Shown here in pieces: positions 46,686-57,569 of a stretch of 64,000 bases of DNA (positions within the stretch are counted from its first letter, which is position 1; the number at the start of each line of letters is the position of its first letter). The translations under genes were made by a program, and so were the position numbers. This stretch comes from Nelumbo lutea (Eukaryota; Streptophyta; Magnoliopsida; Proteales; Nelumbonaceae). A model generated the notes under the pieces. It saw only the letters and a program-made list of their open reading frames with translations. It made no database searches and had not been told where the DNA came from. Location of the stretch: NCBI GenBank assembly GCA_022828595.1, contig JAKGHH010000004.1, positions 85,960,270-86,024,269 of the forward strand. Direction: 5' to 3'.

Positions 46686-47103
46686 TGATAAGTTAAGAAG
46701 GTCTGTTAGGGTGCCCAGGAAGAACCTGAGATGCATGGAGTGATGCTGGACATTTGGACGTGCTCCTGTTTCTGCTTTTGTTTGTTCCTTTAATTGCTTT
46801 AGAATGGGTCAATAACTGGTTGGAGAATATCTCGGCCAAATAGCTTGTTATTTGGTTGGAGAATATTTCGGCCAAGTATTTTGTTATTCTATTAGTTTGT
46901 TAATCCCTTAATTAGGGGATATTGTTGTTAGTTTGTTAATCCCTTAATTAGGGGCTAACTTCTTGGTAGGCAGTTAAGAATTCCTTGTATTTAAACACCA
47001 CCCAACCAGCTGGGAGGGGGCGTTGAAGTTGAATAAAAATCCTGTGGTTTGTTCTCACCCCAAGAAGAGCATTTTACATGTAACTGCTGACTGGGACCTA
47101 TCA
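46686..47103 (+). repeat. 3' LTR of the gypsy element
   Basis: 418 bp with TGATA...TATCA ends. It is closely similar to 41936-42399 apart from a 36-bp unit lost and scattered substitutions. Confidence 0.93.
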
Positions 47104-47330
47104 AATGTAAGGATTCCAAACCGTGTTAAATCTTAGTGCTCTATGTCCAATTCTTTGTATTTAAACACCACCCAACCAGCTGGGAGGGAGCGTTGAAGTT
47201 GAATAAAAATCTTGTGGTTTGTTCTCACCCCCAAGAAAAGCATTTTACACGTAACTGCTGACTAGGACCTATCAGATGTAAGGATTCCAAACCGTGTTAA
47301 ATCTTAGTGCTATGTGTCCAATTCTTTGCT
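46981..47330. repeat. 170-bp tandem duplication of LTR end plus flank
   Basis: The last about 120 bp of the 3' LTR and about 50 bp of flanking DNA (AATGTAAGGATTCCAAACCG) recur with a 170-base offset (for example TTAAACACCACCCAACCAGC at 46991 and 47161). The second copy ends TATCA|GATGT, which matches the left target site exactly. Confidence 0.9.
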
Positions 47331-47534
47331 TTGTTATCCATTGCCCTGCCAATTTTGAGGTTGGAACTTAGAATTCTTTGAGTTGATTAGAAGGATAAAT
47401 TTTCTGATGATGATTATTTCGGTGAAGAAAAATTTATACCCTTCAAATATGTCACTATGTTAGCAGAAGTAGAACTGCTCAGTTCAGAGATACTAACTGC
47501 TATATAAGGGAAAGAACCAAAATATGATACAAGT
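47331..47534. other. Intergenic, nothing recognised
   Basis: Short unannotated stretch between the LTR duplication and the LINE ORF1. Confidence 0.5.
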
Positions 47535-47535
47535 T

Positions 47536-48400
47536 TAGCATAACCAAGTGTGGGCAGATGCAAGAAATGGAGAAAAGATAAAAATACAAGAACAAGGTGT
47601 TTGGGTGCAACTACATGGGATACTACGAGCCTTCGTAGACAGTGAAAATGTTGAGTTCTTGGTGAAGTTCGCAGGCAAAGTCCTATTGAAGCATGAGAAA
47701 ATCAAATTAGGAAAACCAAACAGAGGTAAATATGTCCAAATCAAAGTCGTTCTTGATCTCCAACGATCTATGTTCGAAGGCCATGTTTGTGGATGATATA
47801 GATGGTGAAAAAGTTTGGGTTTGCTACACCTATGAGAACCTTATGACCAGATGTTGTATCAATTGTGGACTGATTGGCCACAACTTGAGGAATTGTAAAA
47901 GGATACCAGCAGGAACGGATTTGGCGAAACTAAAATAGGAGTTGGACAACTGCTACATCGACCTCCCTGGAGAATGGCTGAGGGTAGAATACAAGCCGAA
48001 AAAACCACTGAAATATCCAAACTACAACCCTGATGACCCACCAATCTTGATGTCACTGATCCGATGCGGAGACGGGAGCTTAGATGAAGATTCCAATGAT
48101 GAGAGCCCCGGTGAGAAGTGCCTTCGACCCACTTATAGAGCAGACGGTTCGGAAGCAGGCAACGATGCCAACAACAATTGGAACCAGTCAACGGAGAATA
48201 AAAGCGGCAACACCAGCAAGCAAAAATCTGACACATCGAAATATCAATGGGATGAATCAGACAAAAGCTTGAAGAAGCGGAAGCGAACCATGGAAGCTGG
48301 AAAACCATTGTCAGAAAATTTAATGCCAAAGCTAACCAATGATGACAATCATCATGATGCACCGGTCCTGAAGCCATACGTAACTAATGAATCCGGATTT
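47536..48400 (+). pseudogene. LINE ORF1 (DUF4283-type with zinc knuckle)
   Basis: Three overlapping frames. 47548-47796 encodes VWVQLHGILRAF, VEFLVKFAGKVL and NRGKYVQIKVVLDL. A shift near 47795 leads to DIDGEKVWVCYTYENL, then a zinc knuckle CCINCGLIGHNLRNC at 47850-47895. After a TAG at 47937 the C-terminal acidic/Asn-rich tail is open to about 48400. The DUF4283/zf-CCHC_4 arrangement is usual for plant L1 ORF1, an RNA-binding protein. Its ORF2 partner may be the LINE resuming near 51950. Confidence 0.82.
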
Positions 48401-48517
48401 CCTGTACTTGTTTTGTGTGTGCCGTGGTGCACTCCCACTAAGATTGTAACACGTCACGTTTCAATTAAGTTGATGGTTTGTGATGTAATCAGTTCCGGTC
48501 ACGTATCATTTTTTTTG

Positions 48518-49606
48518 TGATGTGTCAATTTTTTGGCTAAGTACCTTGTCATCTCGTCTGCTCCCATGTGGTTGGTGACTCAGAGGCTGAAGTGGTGCTC
48601 CTTGGTGGCGAGCTGCCTAGAGGTGAGCTAGCTTGATGAGTTATCTGATGGTAAGCTTCCTCGATGGGCTGCCTTGTGGTGAGCTACCTTGATGCCGAGC
48701 TCCCTAGTGTAGTGCAACCCGACTGCTATCGGTAAGAGGTGATCTGGCTACCAGCAACGACGGGAACTGAACTAGCTACTCCATGCTACCGATGAACTGG
48801 TCATCTTTGTAAGAAGCGGGAGCTAAGGGACCTCGAGAACTAAATCAGAGAACCCGGGGGTGTTTACCCGGCGAGGACACTCTGATGGCTAAGTTAGCAC
48901 ACAGTAGCGAGCTGAAAATAATATAAGAGAATGAGAGAGCTAGAGAGCAAGGGTTACCATCCTTTCATCCTTCCTTTTCGCCCCTGGGGGGTGAGGTCTT
49001 TATATACTGGAGTCCTCATGGGTTAGGTGGAGTAATTCCTATATTCCCACTGTGATGGAACTTGTTGCGTGTTAGGTGGGTGAAATTCCATCAAACGGTA
49101 AAACTGTCCCTTTTCATCAGAACTAGGGAGTGGGCTAATATAGTCGTTACAAGTCACAATCTCGTAAAATGTGGGGTACGGTGGTGTGTTCCTCGAGGTT
49201 GTCAGGTTGGCGCGTGGCCCAGGCCGCCAGCTTGCGCCAGGGCCAAACTGCCTGCTCGTGCCAAGGGCAAGCTCCCAGCTCGTGCCAGGGCCAAGCTACA
49301 CCTGGTGGGACACCATCAACTTAGCAAAGACAAGTTGTTGTCAAAGTGATCTTGGGTGCCGCCTAGTTGTTCTGAGGTGCCAGGCTACATGATGGCGAGT
49401 TGCCTGTGAGTGCTGCATGGTGGCGAACTGCCTAATGGCGAGTTGCCTGTGAAGTGTTGCATGGTGGCGAGCTGCCTGTGAAGTGCTGCATGATGGTGAG
49501 CTGCCTACGACGAGCTCGGGCTATCTAGCTATCGAGGGACTGCACTTAATTGGCATGAGGTGCCAGGTGTCACAAGATCATTGGAGGGCCAAATCCGCCC
49601 TCATCA
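48518..49606. mobile_element. Probable solo LTR, 1089 bp
   Basis: Ends are TGATGTGTCAA and CCGCCCTCATCA, the TG...CA form. Flanking 5-mers TTTTG (48513-48517) and ATTTG (49607-49611) match at 4 of 5. Inside lie a TATATA box-like site (49004), CCGGCGAGGACACTCTGATG typical of gypsy LTRs, and GC-rich degenerate repeats. No PBS, PPT or coding region adjoins it. Confidence 0.68.
49215..49515. repeat. Degenerate GC-rich tandem repeats in the solo LTR
   Basis: GCCAGGGCCAA/GCTCGTGCC motifs repeat at 49225-49300. A unit of about 40 bp with GTGGCGAGCTGCCTGTGAAG repeats about four times at 49390-49510. Confidence 0.7.
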
Positions 49607-49611
49607 ATTTG

Positions 49612-50579
49612 CTTTGGTTTTTTAAAAGTAAAAAACAGAAAAAAAATCCTTTCTTTTCTAATGCCTTCTCTCCTTATCCCTTTCTTTTTTTCTTTCTTTT
49701 TCTTCTTCTTCTCTCTTAGTCTCTTTATCCATCCTCTGTTTTTCCTCCCTCCACCGTCATCTCTAACCAACAAACCTGAACAGCCATAGCAACAAAACTA
49801 GCGAAAGTCTGAAACTGATAATTTAGTTAGCAAATTGAAATGTACACGGTCAAAATAACAATACAGGTAGCCTAAAACACCTTGATTGTTGAAAAAAAAC
49901 CAAGCAATCTAAAATGTAAAATCCCCCGATTACTAAATTCAAGCAAATATTTTCCACATAGAAATAACCCAAAAGATGATTTATGAATTAATAAGATAGA
50001 AATAAAATCTTTAAACCTATTTTGAAAAGAATTGTCAACAAGCCCAACAATAGATCAAAAGTTTAAAACATTTATTAAAAACAAAAGAAGACAATACAGA
50101 GTAGACCGAACACCAATAACAAAATAGAATGTAAACCACAAAAGAACCTCAAATATGAAAAGATGGTTAGAAAAAACCAGAAAAAGAAAAGGAAAAGGAA
50201 ATCAAGAGTTGAGAAACGAAATGGTGCATTAAGCAATGAAACTTTTCTAAATAAATTAACGAGTTATTCATGAATCGTTTTGAAAAATAATGGATAGGGA
50301 TCCGTCCTCCCATATTCGAGGCTATTTATGATCTTTGATCCCTGGATGCGAAAGGAGCGATGAAACTTCCCAACGCTACTTAACAGTTTAAAATAAAATT
50401 CCGGCCCCTTGTCAATGCTTGAAGATGAAAGGGTGGTCTGCAATCGTTAATGGTGTTTGCGCAGCTCTGAGGTTCGGGCTGTAATAGAGTTTCCTTGCCT
50501 TGTTCTCTCCTAACTCTCAAATTGGTTTTCTTCCTAATTTTTATTTTATTTTTTTAATTATTATTATTATAAAAATATA
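49612..50579. other. No gene recognised
   Basis: CT-rich then AT-rich DNA between the solo LTR and the chimera. Frames are short. I could not tell whether it belongs to the LINE or to an element that carried the gene fragments. Confidence 0.45.
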
Positions 50580-50910
50580 ATGGGCCATTTAAATTTCCCA
50601 GACAGTGAGCTGGAGGGTCATACAAAGCATGACGTGTTACGATCTCATTGGGAGCGCACCACGGCACACACCAAACGAGTGCAGGAAATCCGCCTCACCG
50701 CCTCTCGCCCCACAAACGCCCCACACGCCGAGCGCCCGCCATCTTCCTTCCCGCGTGTTAGCCCAAAATCTAATCAAAACCCCCCTGTTTACTCATTTCT
50801 ATATAACCATATTTCCGAGTGCTTGAACTGGCCTCCCCTGACTCCGTTCTTCTCCCCTCACTCGAGCTCTCCTTCTCCGGCACCGGCGACCGCTCCGATG
50901 AGCTCAGCTT
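50580..50910 (+). promoter_or_regulatory. Promoter-like and 5' UTR-like sequence before the chimera
   Basis: GC-rich for this region, with CTATATAACC at 50799-50808 as a TATA candidate and a CT-rich leader (CCGTTCTTCTCCCCTCACTC). The first ATG (50898) opens only four codons, so it is not the start of the chimera. It looks like a captured gene promoter. Confidence 0.4.
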
Positions 50911-51233
50911 GACCAGATATTCTCCTTCGATGCCAGCATCTTGACGACGATCGACAATAGTGTAATCAAGGTGCTCGCTACCAGTGGAGACACCCACTTG
51001 GGAGGAGGAGACTTCGACCACAGAGTGATGGAACTACTTCATCAAGTTGATCAAGAAGAAGTATAACAAGGACAAAAAAGCTCTGGGAAAGCTCTGTTGG
51101 GAGTGCGAACGCTCCAAGCGAGCACTGAGCAGCTACCACCAAGTCCGCGTCGAAATCGAATCCCTTTTGATGGCGTCGATTTCTCGGGCGAGATTCGAAG
51201 AGCTGAACATGGATTTTTTCAAGAAGACGACTG
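50911..51233 (+). pseudogene. HSP70 (BiP-type) ATPase-domain fragment
   Basis: The first frame gives [20 protein letters not shown] and [16 protein letters not shown]; a one-base shift then gives [22 protein letters not shown] codons, [21 protein letters not shown] and [15 protein letters not shown]. The collinear family block is the HSP70 nucleotide-binding domain (GDTHLGGEDFD is its phosphate-2 loop). A second shift near 51160 scrambles [11 protein letters not shown]70 is an ATP-driven chaperone; this piece is non-functional. It runs directly into P450 sequence. Confidence 0.88.
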
Positions 51234-51730
51234 CAAAATCCATCTTCAGTACGATCCAGTTCCGAAGATTCGTCAATGACACGCTCCAGAAGGTGGTCGA
51301 CGAGAAGCTTCTGCCCCTGCTAGCTCGTGCGGCCAGGGAAGGCTCTAACCTTGATTTGCAGGAACTGATCATGCGGTTCACCTTCGACGTCATTAACAAT
51401 ATTACCATCTCCGGCAAAGATTTGGGGGGTCTTTATGAAGATTTCCCTTCCGACGTGCTTTCGCAGGCCATTGATGATGGTCAAGAAGCCATACTTTTCA
51501 GGCTTTCGACGCCAAAGCCTCTGTGGAGACTGCTGCGGTTGTTGAGGGTTGGGCCAGAGAGGAAGTTGGCTAAGGCATGGGAAACGGCGGATGGCTGCAT
51601 TGTGGATCTTATCTTGCACAAGAAAGAACAGTTACTTAAGGGTATAGAAAGCGAAGCAAACTCAATTCTCTCCAACTACATCAGATCTCAGGGAGAAAAC
51701 AGCACAAAACTAGGGTCAGGTTCCTCAGGG
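51234..51730 (+). pseudogene. Cytochrome P450 fragment (CYP86 clan, CYP96-like)
   Basis: Open for about 160 codons. It shows [102 protein letters not shown]. These follow the order of the helix C to helix H region of CYP86-clan fatty-acyl/alkane hydroxylases. It lacks the I-helix AGRDT, ExxR and heme-Cys motifs, so it cannot be an enzyme. It lies between two HSP70 pieces, and a shift at about 51705 precedes the join. Confidence 0.85.
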
Positions 51731-51902
51731 ACATGGTGCTGGAGTGGTTGGACGATAATTAGAGTGCGGAGGACGATTACGAAGAGAAGATGAAGGAGGT
51801 AGAAGAAGCAATGTGTAATCCGATCATAAAGCAAGTATACGAGAAGAGTGGTGGAAGCTCTTCACGTAAAAGCAAGGAGGGTTTTGACTCGGTTTTGGGC
51901 TA
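51731..51902 (+). pseudogene. HSP70 C-terminal fragment
   Basis: Starts with VLEWLDDN then TAG, continuing [39 protein letters not shown]. This is the C-terminal lid end of plant HSP70/BiP. It follows the P450 piece and restores HSP70 order after a loss of about 300 residues. No HDEL-type end is visible. Confidence 0.88.
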
Positions 51903-51939
51903 ACACGCGGGAATGCCGATCGCGTGCGCAAGGACAGAT

Positions 51940-53800
51940 CTTGTGTGTCTGGAAAAAAGATGAGTTCAGGACCTTGGTTTAATCCTCTCAGAAACCAAAC
52001 TACGGGGAGAAAAAAGTATGACCTGCAATGAAATTGAAATACCTTGACATGACAAACATTGAGGTTGAAGGAAAAAGCGAAGGACTCCTATGTTGTTGGA
52101 AGGATAACATGGAAATCAAGGTGAGAGAAAAGTGCAAGAGATACATAGAGTTGCAAGTGAAATTAAATCCTCCAGGAATCCATTGGGTCATCACCCTAAT
52201 ATATGTTGTACCAAAATGTAGCAAGAGAGATGACTTCTGGGAAATCCTTAGAAACAATAAAAGCCACCTAATGAACATCCCTTGGATCATCATGGGAGAC
52301 TTTAATGATCTCTTGTTGCAGCAGAAAGATAAATCCCTCAAAGCCCTTCAAAGATCTGATCTAGCATTTTGGACTGATAGACCTAGAATACAGTGGACCT
52401 CACTACACTTTGAGAAACAAACAAGCAAACAAGAGAGGGGTAGGGGAAAGACTCGATAAGGTTCTAGCAAACGACAAATGGCTAGCTAGAGTTGTTTCGA
52501 GATTCCAATGTAAAACACTTACCAACAACCATATCAAATCATAACCCCTTACTCCTTGAAACCAACTCAACCATGGAGAGAATCAAGAAACAATTCCATT
52601 TTCAACCAGTCTGGGTAGAACATGAGGAGTGTAATACAATAGTAAAAGAAAGTTGGAGTAATGAACTACATGGCACAATAGCCTATAGAGTAACATCGAA
52701 ATTGAGGACACTCAAAAAAATCTTAAAAGAATTGAACATCTCCAACTTTGGTAGAATAAATGGTAAATTGAACAAGATAGAAAAAAAAAAAACTCCAAGA
52801 AGAGAAATAGCGGATCTAGAGAATCAACATGAAATTTGGTTATAAAGGGAGGAACAATTATGGAGGTTGAAATCAAGAGAACTGTGGTTGTGGTTGAAAG
52901 AGGGGGATAAAAACACCAAGCACTTCCACCTTCAAACAAAGAGCAAAAGAAGATGGACCAACGTAGAGTGGATGAAAGATGATGGCGGGAAGTGGGTAAC
53001 AGGAAGAAAGAGAATTGTCAAAACTCTCAAAAAACACTACTTACACATCAGCGATGAGGCAGAGATATGGGACCAGCATTACCGAGAAAACATAGAATTG
53101 CCATTAATAACAGATGAAGGAAGTGTTGACCTAACGAAACCACCATCCAATGAAGAGACATTTGAAGCCATAAAGCCAATGGGACCTCACAAATCTCCGG
53201 GACCCGATGGATTCGCTGCATTCTTCTATCAAAAGTATTGGAAGGAAGTGCGCCCAGATGTCTGTACCTTGGTCAAAGATTTTGTAGCAAATGAAAAGCT
53301 TCTCACTCAACTCAACCAAACAAACCTAGTCTTCATACCCAAAAACAAGCTCCCAGAAAAAGCTGAGCACCACAGACCCATTAGCCTATGCAATGTAATC
53401 TACAAGATAATTGCCACGGTCCTTGCAAACCGTCTAAAACCCCTCCTGCCAAAGTTGATCCTAACCAACCAAGCGAGGTTTGAAGAGGGAAGATACATCA
53501 TAGATAACATCCTCCTTACAAGAGAAGTTCTCCACCACATTCTGAAAAGAAAGGCAAAAAATATGAGTATCTATAAAACTAGACATGGCAAAAGCGTTTG
53601 ATAGGATGGATTGGGCTTTCATTATAGAAACCATGAAAAAGATGAATTTCCCAACAAAATGGTGCAGTCTAATATGGCAATGCATAACCACACCAACCTA
53701 CTCCATCTAACTGAATGGAAGTGCTGGAAGTTGCTTCAAAACCCAAAGAGGTCTGCACCAAGGTGACCCACTCTCACCATACCTTTTCATCATTGGCATG
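51940..53800 (+). mobile_element. LINE ORF2, endonuclease and RT to mid-palm
   Basis: It starts LGLILSETKLRGEKKYDL. The endonuclease follows (LKYLDMTNIEVEGKSEGLL, WIIMGDFNDLL with catalytic Asp and Asn). Then comes the pre-RT region (LRTLKKILKELNISNFGRI, LWLKEGDKNTKHFHLQTKSKRR) and RT ([69 protein letters not shown]). Frames change several times and stops are present. It ends just before the catalytic YADD-type motif, where gypsy sequence starts at about 53800. Confidence 0.9.
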
Positions 53801-55727
53801 AATGTCCTCTACACTGGCATCGCATGAAGGGTCCCATGGTGAAGCGAATGAATCAGGCCAAGCCAGTAGTTTCCACAATCAATTCCAGTGTCGTATCAAG
53901 GTAAAGCTTCCTCATTTTGATGGTACAAACCTGGATGGATGGTTACTCCTAATCAAAAAGTATTTCCAGCTTCAAGAGGTTCTCAAGGAACAATGGATTG
54001 TAGTAGCTAGCCTTGGTTTTGAGAGTCGAGCCATCAAGTGGTACTGTTGGTTCAAAGATTTCCAACCAACACCCACTTGGCGACAGTTTGTAGCTGTGAT
54101 TGATAGCCCTTTCAACCGGCCATTGGGATCTAACCATTCTGGTCGATTGGCAAAGTGTTCTTAGGCAGCTACTGTGCAAGCTTACATAGAGGAATTTCAA
54201 TGTTCGTCTAGCAGGGTGAAGGGATTATCGGAGGAATTCCTTGTGGGGTGTTTTGTGGCAAGCCTTAGGCCAGGTTTGAGGGTAGTGGTAGAAAAGTTTG
54301 AACCAATGACAATTGCTTGTGCTACCTGTCTAGCATTATTGGAAGAAGAAGAGTGGTCTGCTAGGAGAAAACTCAGTCGAGGAGAAGTTACACGACCTAA
54401 GGTTGTTACTGTGATTGGCCAAAGCACGAAGATACTAAAGGTGAAGAAGTTAACTCAAATGAAAGCTAGAGAGCGCAGAGCGAAGGGACTTTGCTATACT
54501 TGTAATGATGAACCTTACCACCGTCAACACCAATGTAAACACCAGAAGTTGTTTTGGATAGTTGGACCACCTGTAAAAGAGCAACAAGCAGAAGGGGCAT
54601 CAGACAACAGCGCCCTAGAGGAAGAGGGCCCAAAACATATACCTAAAATCTCTTTTCATGCCTTGATTGGATCAAGCTCATCCCAGACAATGTGAATGCA
54701 AGGTAGGATTCTTAACCATCCTTTGCACATATTAATTGACAGTGGATCCGCCAATAATTTTTTGGACCCTAGGGTTGTCGAGAAGGCCAACCTTGTTCTC
54801 TCTGTAGAGACCAAGCTTTGATGTAATGGTGGCCAATAGCCAAAAATTGCACGGGTTTGGTAAGTGTTTACAGGTTCCCATTCAGACTCAGGGTACCACC
54901 ATAACAACAAACTTTTACCTCCTCAACTTAACTGGGTATGATGTCATGTTAGACACCTAGTGGTTGAGTACCTTGGGTCTGTTCTCAAGGATTCTTCAAC
55001 AATGAAACTTCAATTCAAGGACCAGTCAAGCACCTACACTCTGAAGGGTATGTGGCCAATTGAACCCAGACTTATTGACGCTGAGCCAATAGCTAAGGCC
55101 CTAGGCTAATCCCCTCAGATTTTCCTCCTATAGATGATGCAGTAGGTTGAAGGCCCACTACCAGTAGTTAATGAACCCAGAATTGAAGCGTTGCTAACTA
55201 AGTTCGAAGGAGTGTTTGAAGAACCTAAAGGCTTGCCCCCATCTTAACACAGTGATCATGCTATCACATTGTCTGAGGGAACCGGACCTATTAATGCCAG
55301 GCCTTATGGGGTTTTGGCTTAACCCTTAATTCAGCTTCTAAAGAAAGGTAGTTGGGAATGGACAAAACAAGCAGAGCACACTTTTATTAAGCTAAAACAA
55401 GTTATGACAACCGCTCCATTCTTGGCACTTCTTGATTTTACAATCCCATTTATAGTAGAGTGCGATGCAAGCGGTTCGAGTATTGGGGCTATTCTCTTTC
55501 AATGAGGTCGGCCCATAGCCTATTTTAGTAAGGCCTTAAATGACAAAAACCTGAATTTGCCAACTTATGATAGAGAGTTGTTGGCTATGGTGTTAGCTAT
55601 TTGGAAGTGGAAACCTTATCTAATGGGCCAAAAGTTCACTATTCAAACTGACCCCTGTAGCTTGGATCTTTTGCTTGAACAGAAGATGCATACACCATCC
55701 CAACAAAAGATAATAAGCAGGATATTT
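53801..55727 (+). mobile_element. Ty3/gypsy internal fragment lacking RT
   Basis: Gag (FDGTNLDGWLLLIKKYFQL, YIEEFQCSSSRVKGLSEEF, a knuckle CYTCNDEPYHRQHQC near 54500) is followed by a protease LIDSGSANNFL near 54740. A spacer ends TGPINARPYGVLA at 55310, and RNase H starts at once (KKGSWEWTKQAEHTF, VECDASGSSIGAILFQ, TYDRELLAMVLAIWKWKPYL). The RT core of about 200 residues is missing. It differs from the complete gypsy element (gag, knuckle), so it is another family. No LTRs were found. Confidence 0.85.
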
Positions 55728-55730
55728 TTA

Positions 55731-55830
55731 GGCTATGTTTGGTTTGAAGGAAAGGAAGGGAAAGGTAGAGAAACCTTTACAAATCTTGTATAGGTTTCCT
55801 ATTTTTTCCTTCAAACCAAACATATAGGGG
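55731..55830. mobile_element. Short foldback MITE ending the gypsy fragment
   Basis: CTATGTTTGGTTTGAAGGAAA near 55733 is mirrored by TTTCCTTCAAACCAAACATA near 55805-55824. Only about 100 bp in total. It interrupts the RNase H coding sequence (IISRIF|). No target duplication was identified. Confidence 0.65.
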
Positions 55831-56164
55831 AAAATCTATGATTCCAGAAAGACATAAATGCCAATATATATTTGGCTTCATGTCCAGATCAACATGTGAA
55901 AAACCTAATCTATTTATTTTCCCCCATTCCCCCCTCTCCATTTATATTTCTATCTCCACATTTTGTTCATCCCTTCTCTTGCATGTGACACTTAATTAGT
56001 ACATTTTTCTATTAGCTAATAAACTCATGCAATGCATTGGCTGATGAATTAAAAAATTTAGGTTCCGACAGACAAGTTTGGGTTTTTGACATGGGTATAA
56101 GCCATGGTCCATGTTTTTGGTTGGTCTGGTCATTAACCCAACCCTCTAACTTCCTCCAATTCCG
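55831..56164. other. Intergenic, nothing recognised
   Basis: AT-rich sequence without supported features. Confidence 0.5.
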
Positions 56165-56445
56165 ACTGCAAAACAAACTGACCCTTAATTCATAATCCGA
56201 ATCTGAATCAGAATCGCAATCTATTGGAATTAAAATTGGAAAGGTCTATTCTCATAGTCTATTCGGCTCAGATAGGAATTAGAATTAATCTAAATGATAA
56301 TTCATTCCCAAGGGAGAGGGAACCATTCCACCAGAAATGAGAATGAGATTCCGGTTCCACCCAAATAAAGAGTCGGAATAGGAATGACCCATTCGAATTC
56401 TGATTCGAGACCCCATTCCCATGAACCAAACGCCCAAAAGGCCAT
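56165..56445. mobile_element. Harbinger-like MITE with GGAATG/ATTCC interior
   Basis: The right side (CATGAACCAAACGCCCAAAAGG) and the interior (CATTCCCAAGGGAGAGGGAACC) match the family at 56843-57125. The left end is not clear. Confidence 0.5.
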
Positions 56446-56842
56446 AGTTTTTAGTTGTAATACACATAATTTAATTCATACGCTTTAGCATTATTTTATG
56501 GCATTTATTAAAGGGCTTGATTGATATTCTTTAGAAATTTCCACCTGTCCTGTATAAAAGTAGTGCATTATTGACATTTTGAATTGAGAAAAAAGGTAAA
56601 AGTAAAACAAAGATCTCACTGTTAACGAGCTTTGGTCTATCATGGCCAATTTCAATCTTACAGAACATGGGCCGGATTAGGCATAATATTACAGCCCATT
56701 TTGAAGCAGTATTGGGTAAAGCTGAGAATGGCCAAACCCAAGCCTCATCATGTGAATAGTGAACTATTCTGGAACCCAGCTAGATATTCAATTATTCATT
56801 ATTTGTTGTAGACTTGTAATCTTGTAGATGGTTTATGAATAA
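56446..56842. other. Intergenic, nothing recognised
   Basis: No gene or bounded repeat seen apart from the TAA target of the next MITE. Confidence 0.5.
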
Positions 56843-57125
56843 GGGTCCGTTTGGTTTGTAGTTAGAATTAGAATCGGAATTTATCCATTCCCATAGTGTG
56901 TTTGATTCAGACAGGAATGGAAATAAAAATGGGAATCAGCAGGAATGGGATTTCATTCCCAAGGGAGGGGTAGAGAATGGCCATTTCCTCACATGGGGGA
57001 ATGCCATTCCAGTAGGAATGGGAATGAGAATGGGATTCTGACTCTGCCCAACCAAACAGTTGGAATAGGAATAGCCCATTCTAATTCCGAACTTAGACCC
57101 CTATTCCCACAAACCAAATGGGGCC
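56843..57125. mobile_element. PIF/Harbinger (Tourist-like) MITE, 283 bp
   Basis: GGGTCCGTTTGGTTTGTAG at the left and, inverted, GGCCCCATTTGGTTTGTGGG at the right. TAA occurs on both sides (56840-56842 and 57126-57128), the 3-bp TWA target of PIF/Harbinger elements. The interior is rich in GGAATGG. Confidence 0.88.
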
Positions 57126-57201
57126 TAACTTCATAAGCTTAGTGAGTCCTACACAAAATCAAACCTCAGCCTTTCCAAGCATGTCTTGAGTGTTAGGCTT
57201 A

Positions 57202-57538
57202 GACCCCATTTGGCATGTCTTTCCGTGCGGTTGTTCAACTGTTTACAAGTCGGACAGACCGTGCCATGGTCTTTTTTCTATTTGGTTCGTAACAGATCTA
57301 GTCGCCAAAAATTGATGCACCAAAAAGACACGAGAAGCCATTTTGGGCTAATTTCGGGAAGCTCCAAATGGAGCTTTTTGCATCTTTCTTGCTTTATTCT
57401 TATGCAGAAAGACATAGAAAGATGTGTGGTAGCCAAAATAGCTTCTGTCTATTCAGATCTTCATGCAAAAGCTCAATGCCTCTTTTGATTATCAGAGCTA
57501 CCAGAAGATCTTCCCAAAAAGACTTATCAAATGTCCCC
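57202..57538. mobile_element. PIF/Harbinger-type MITE, 337 bp
   Basis: Left GACCCCATTTGGCATGTCTTT and inverted right GGGGACATTTGATAAGTCTTT are similar. TTA occurs on both sides (57199-57201, 57539-57541). The sub-terminal sequence differs from the neighbour at 56843, so it is a separate family. Confidence 0.82.
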
Positions 57539-57569
57539 TTAATTTATTTAGGATGCAATTTTGTTTGAC

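Larger units (their letters stand above)
41936..47103 (+). mobile_element. Complete, decayed Ty3/gypsy retrotransposon
   Basis: LTRs are 41936-42399 and 46686-47103, with TGATA...TATCA ends. The PBS is at 42401-42412 and a purine tract lies before 46686. The internal order is gag, protease, RT, RNase H, integrase, C-terminal chromodomain-like tail, which defines Ty3/gypsy and suggests a chromovirus. Flanks GATGT (41931-41935) and AATGT (47104-47108) match at 4 of 5. About a dozen stops or shifts interrupt gag-pol. Confidence 0.95.

Noticed and set aside
51047..51793. A functional HSP70-P450 fusion enzyme
   Set aside because: Shifts and stops at several points, no P450 heme-binding site and an incomplete ATPase domain; only a fragment chimera is supported.
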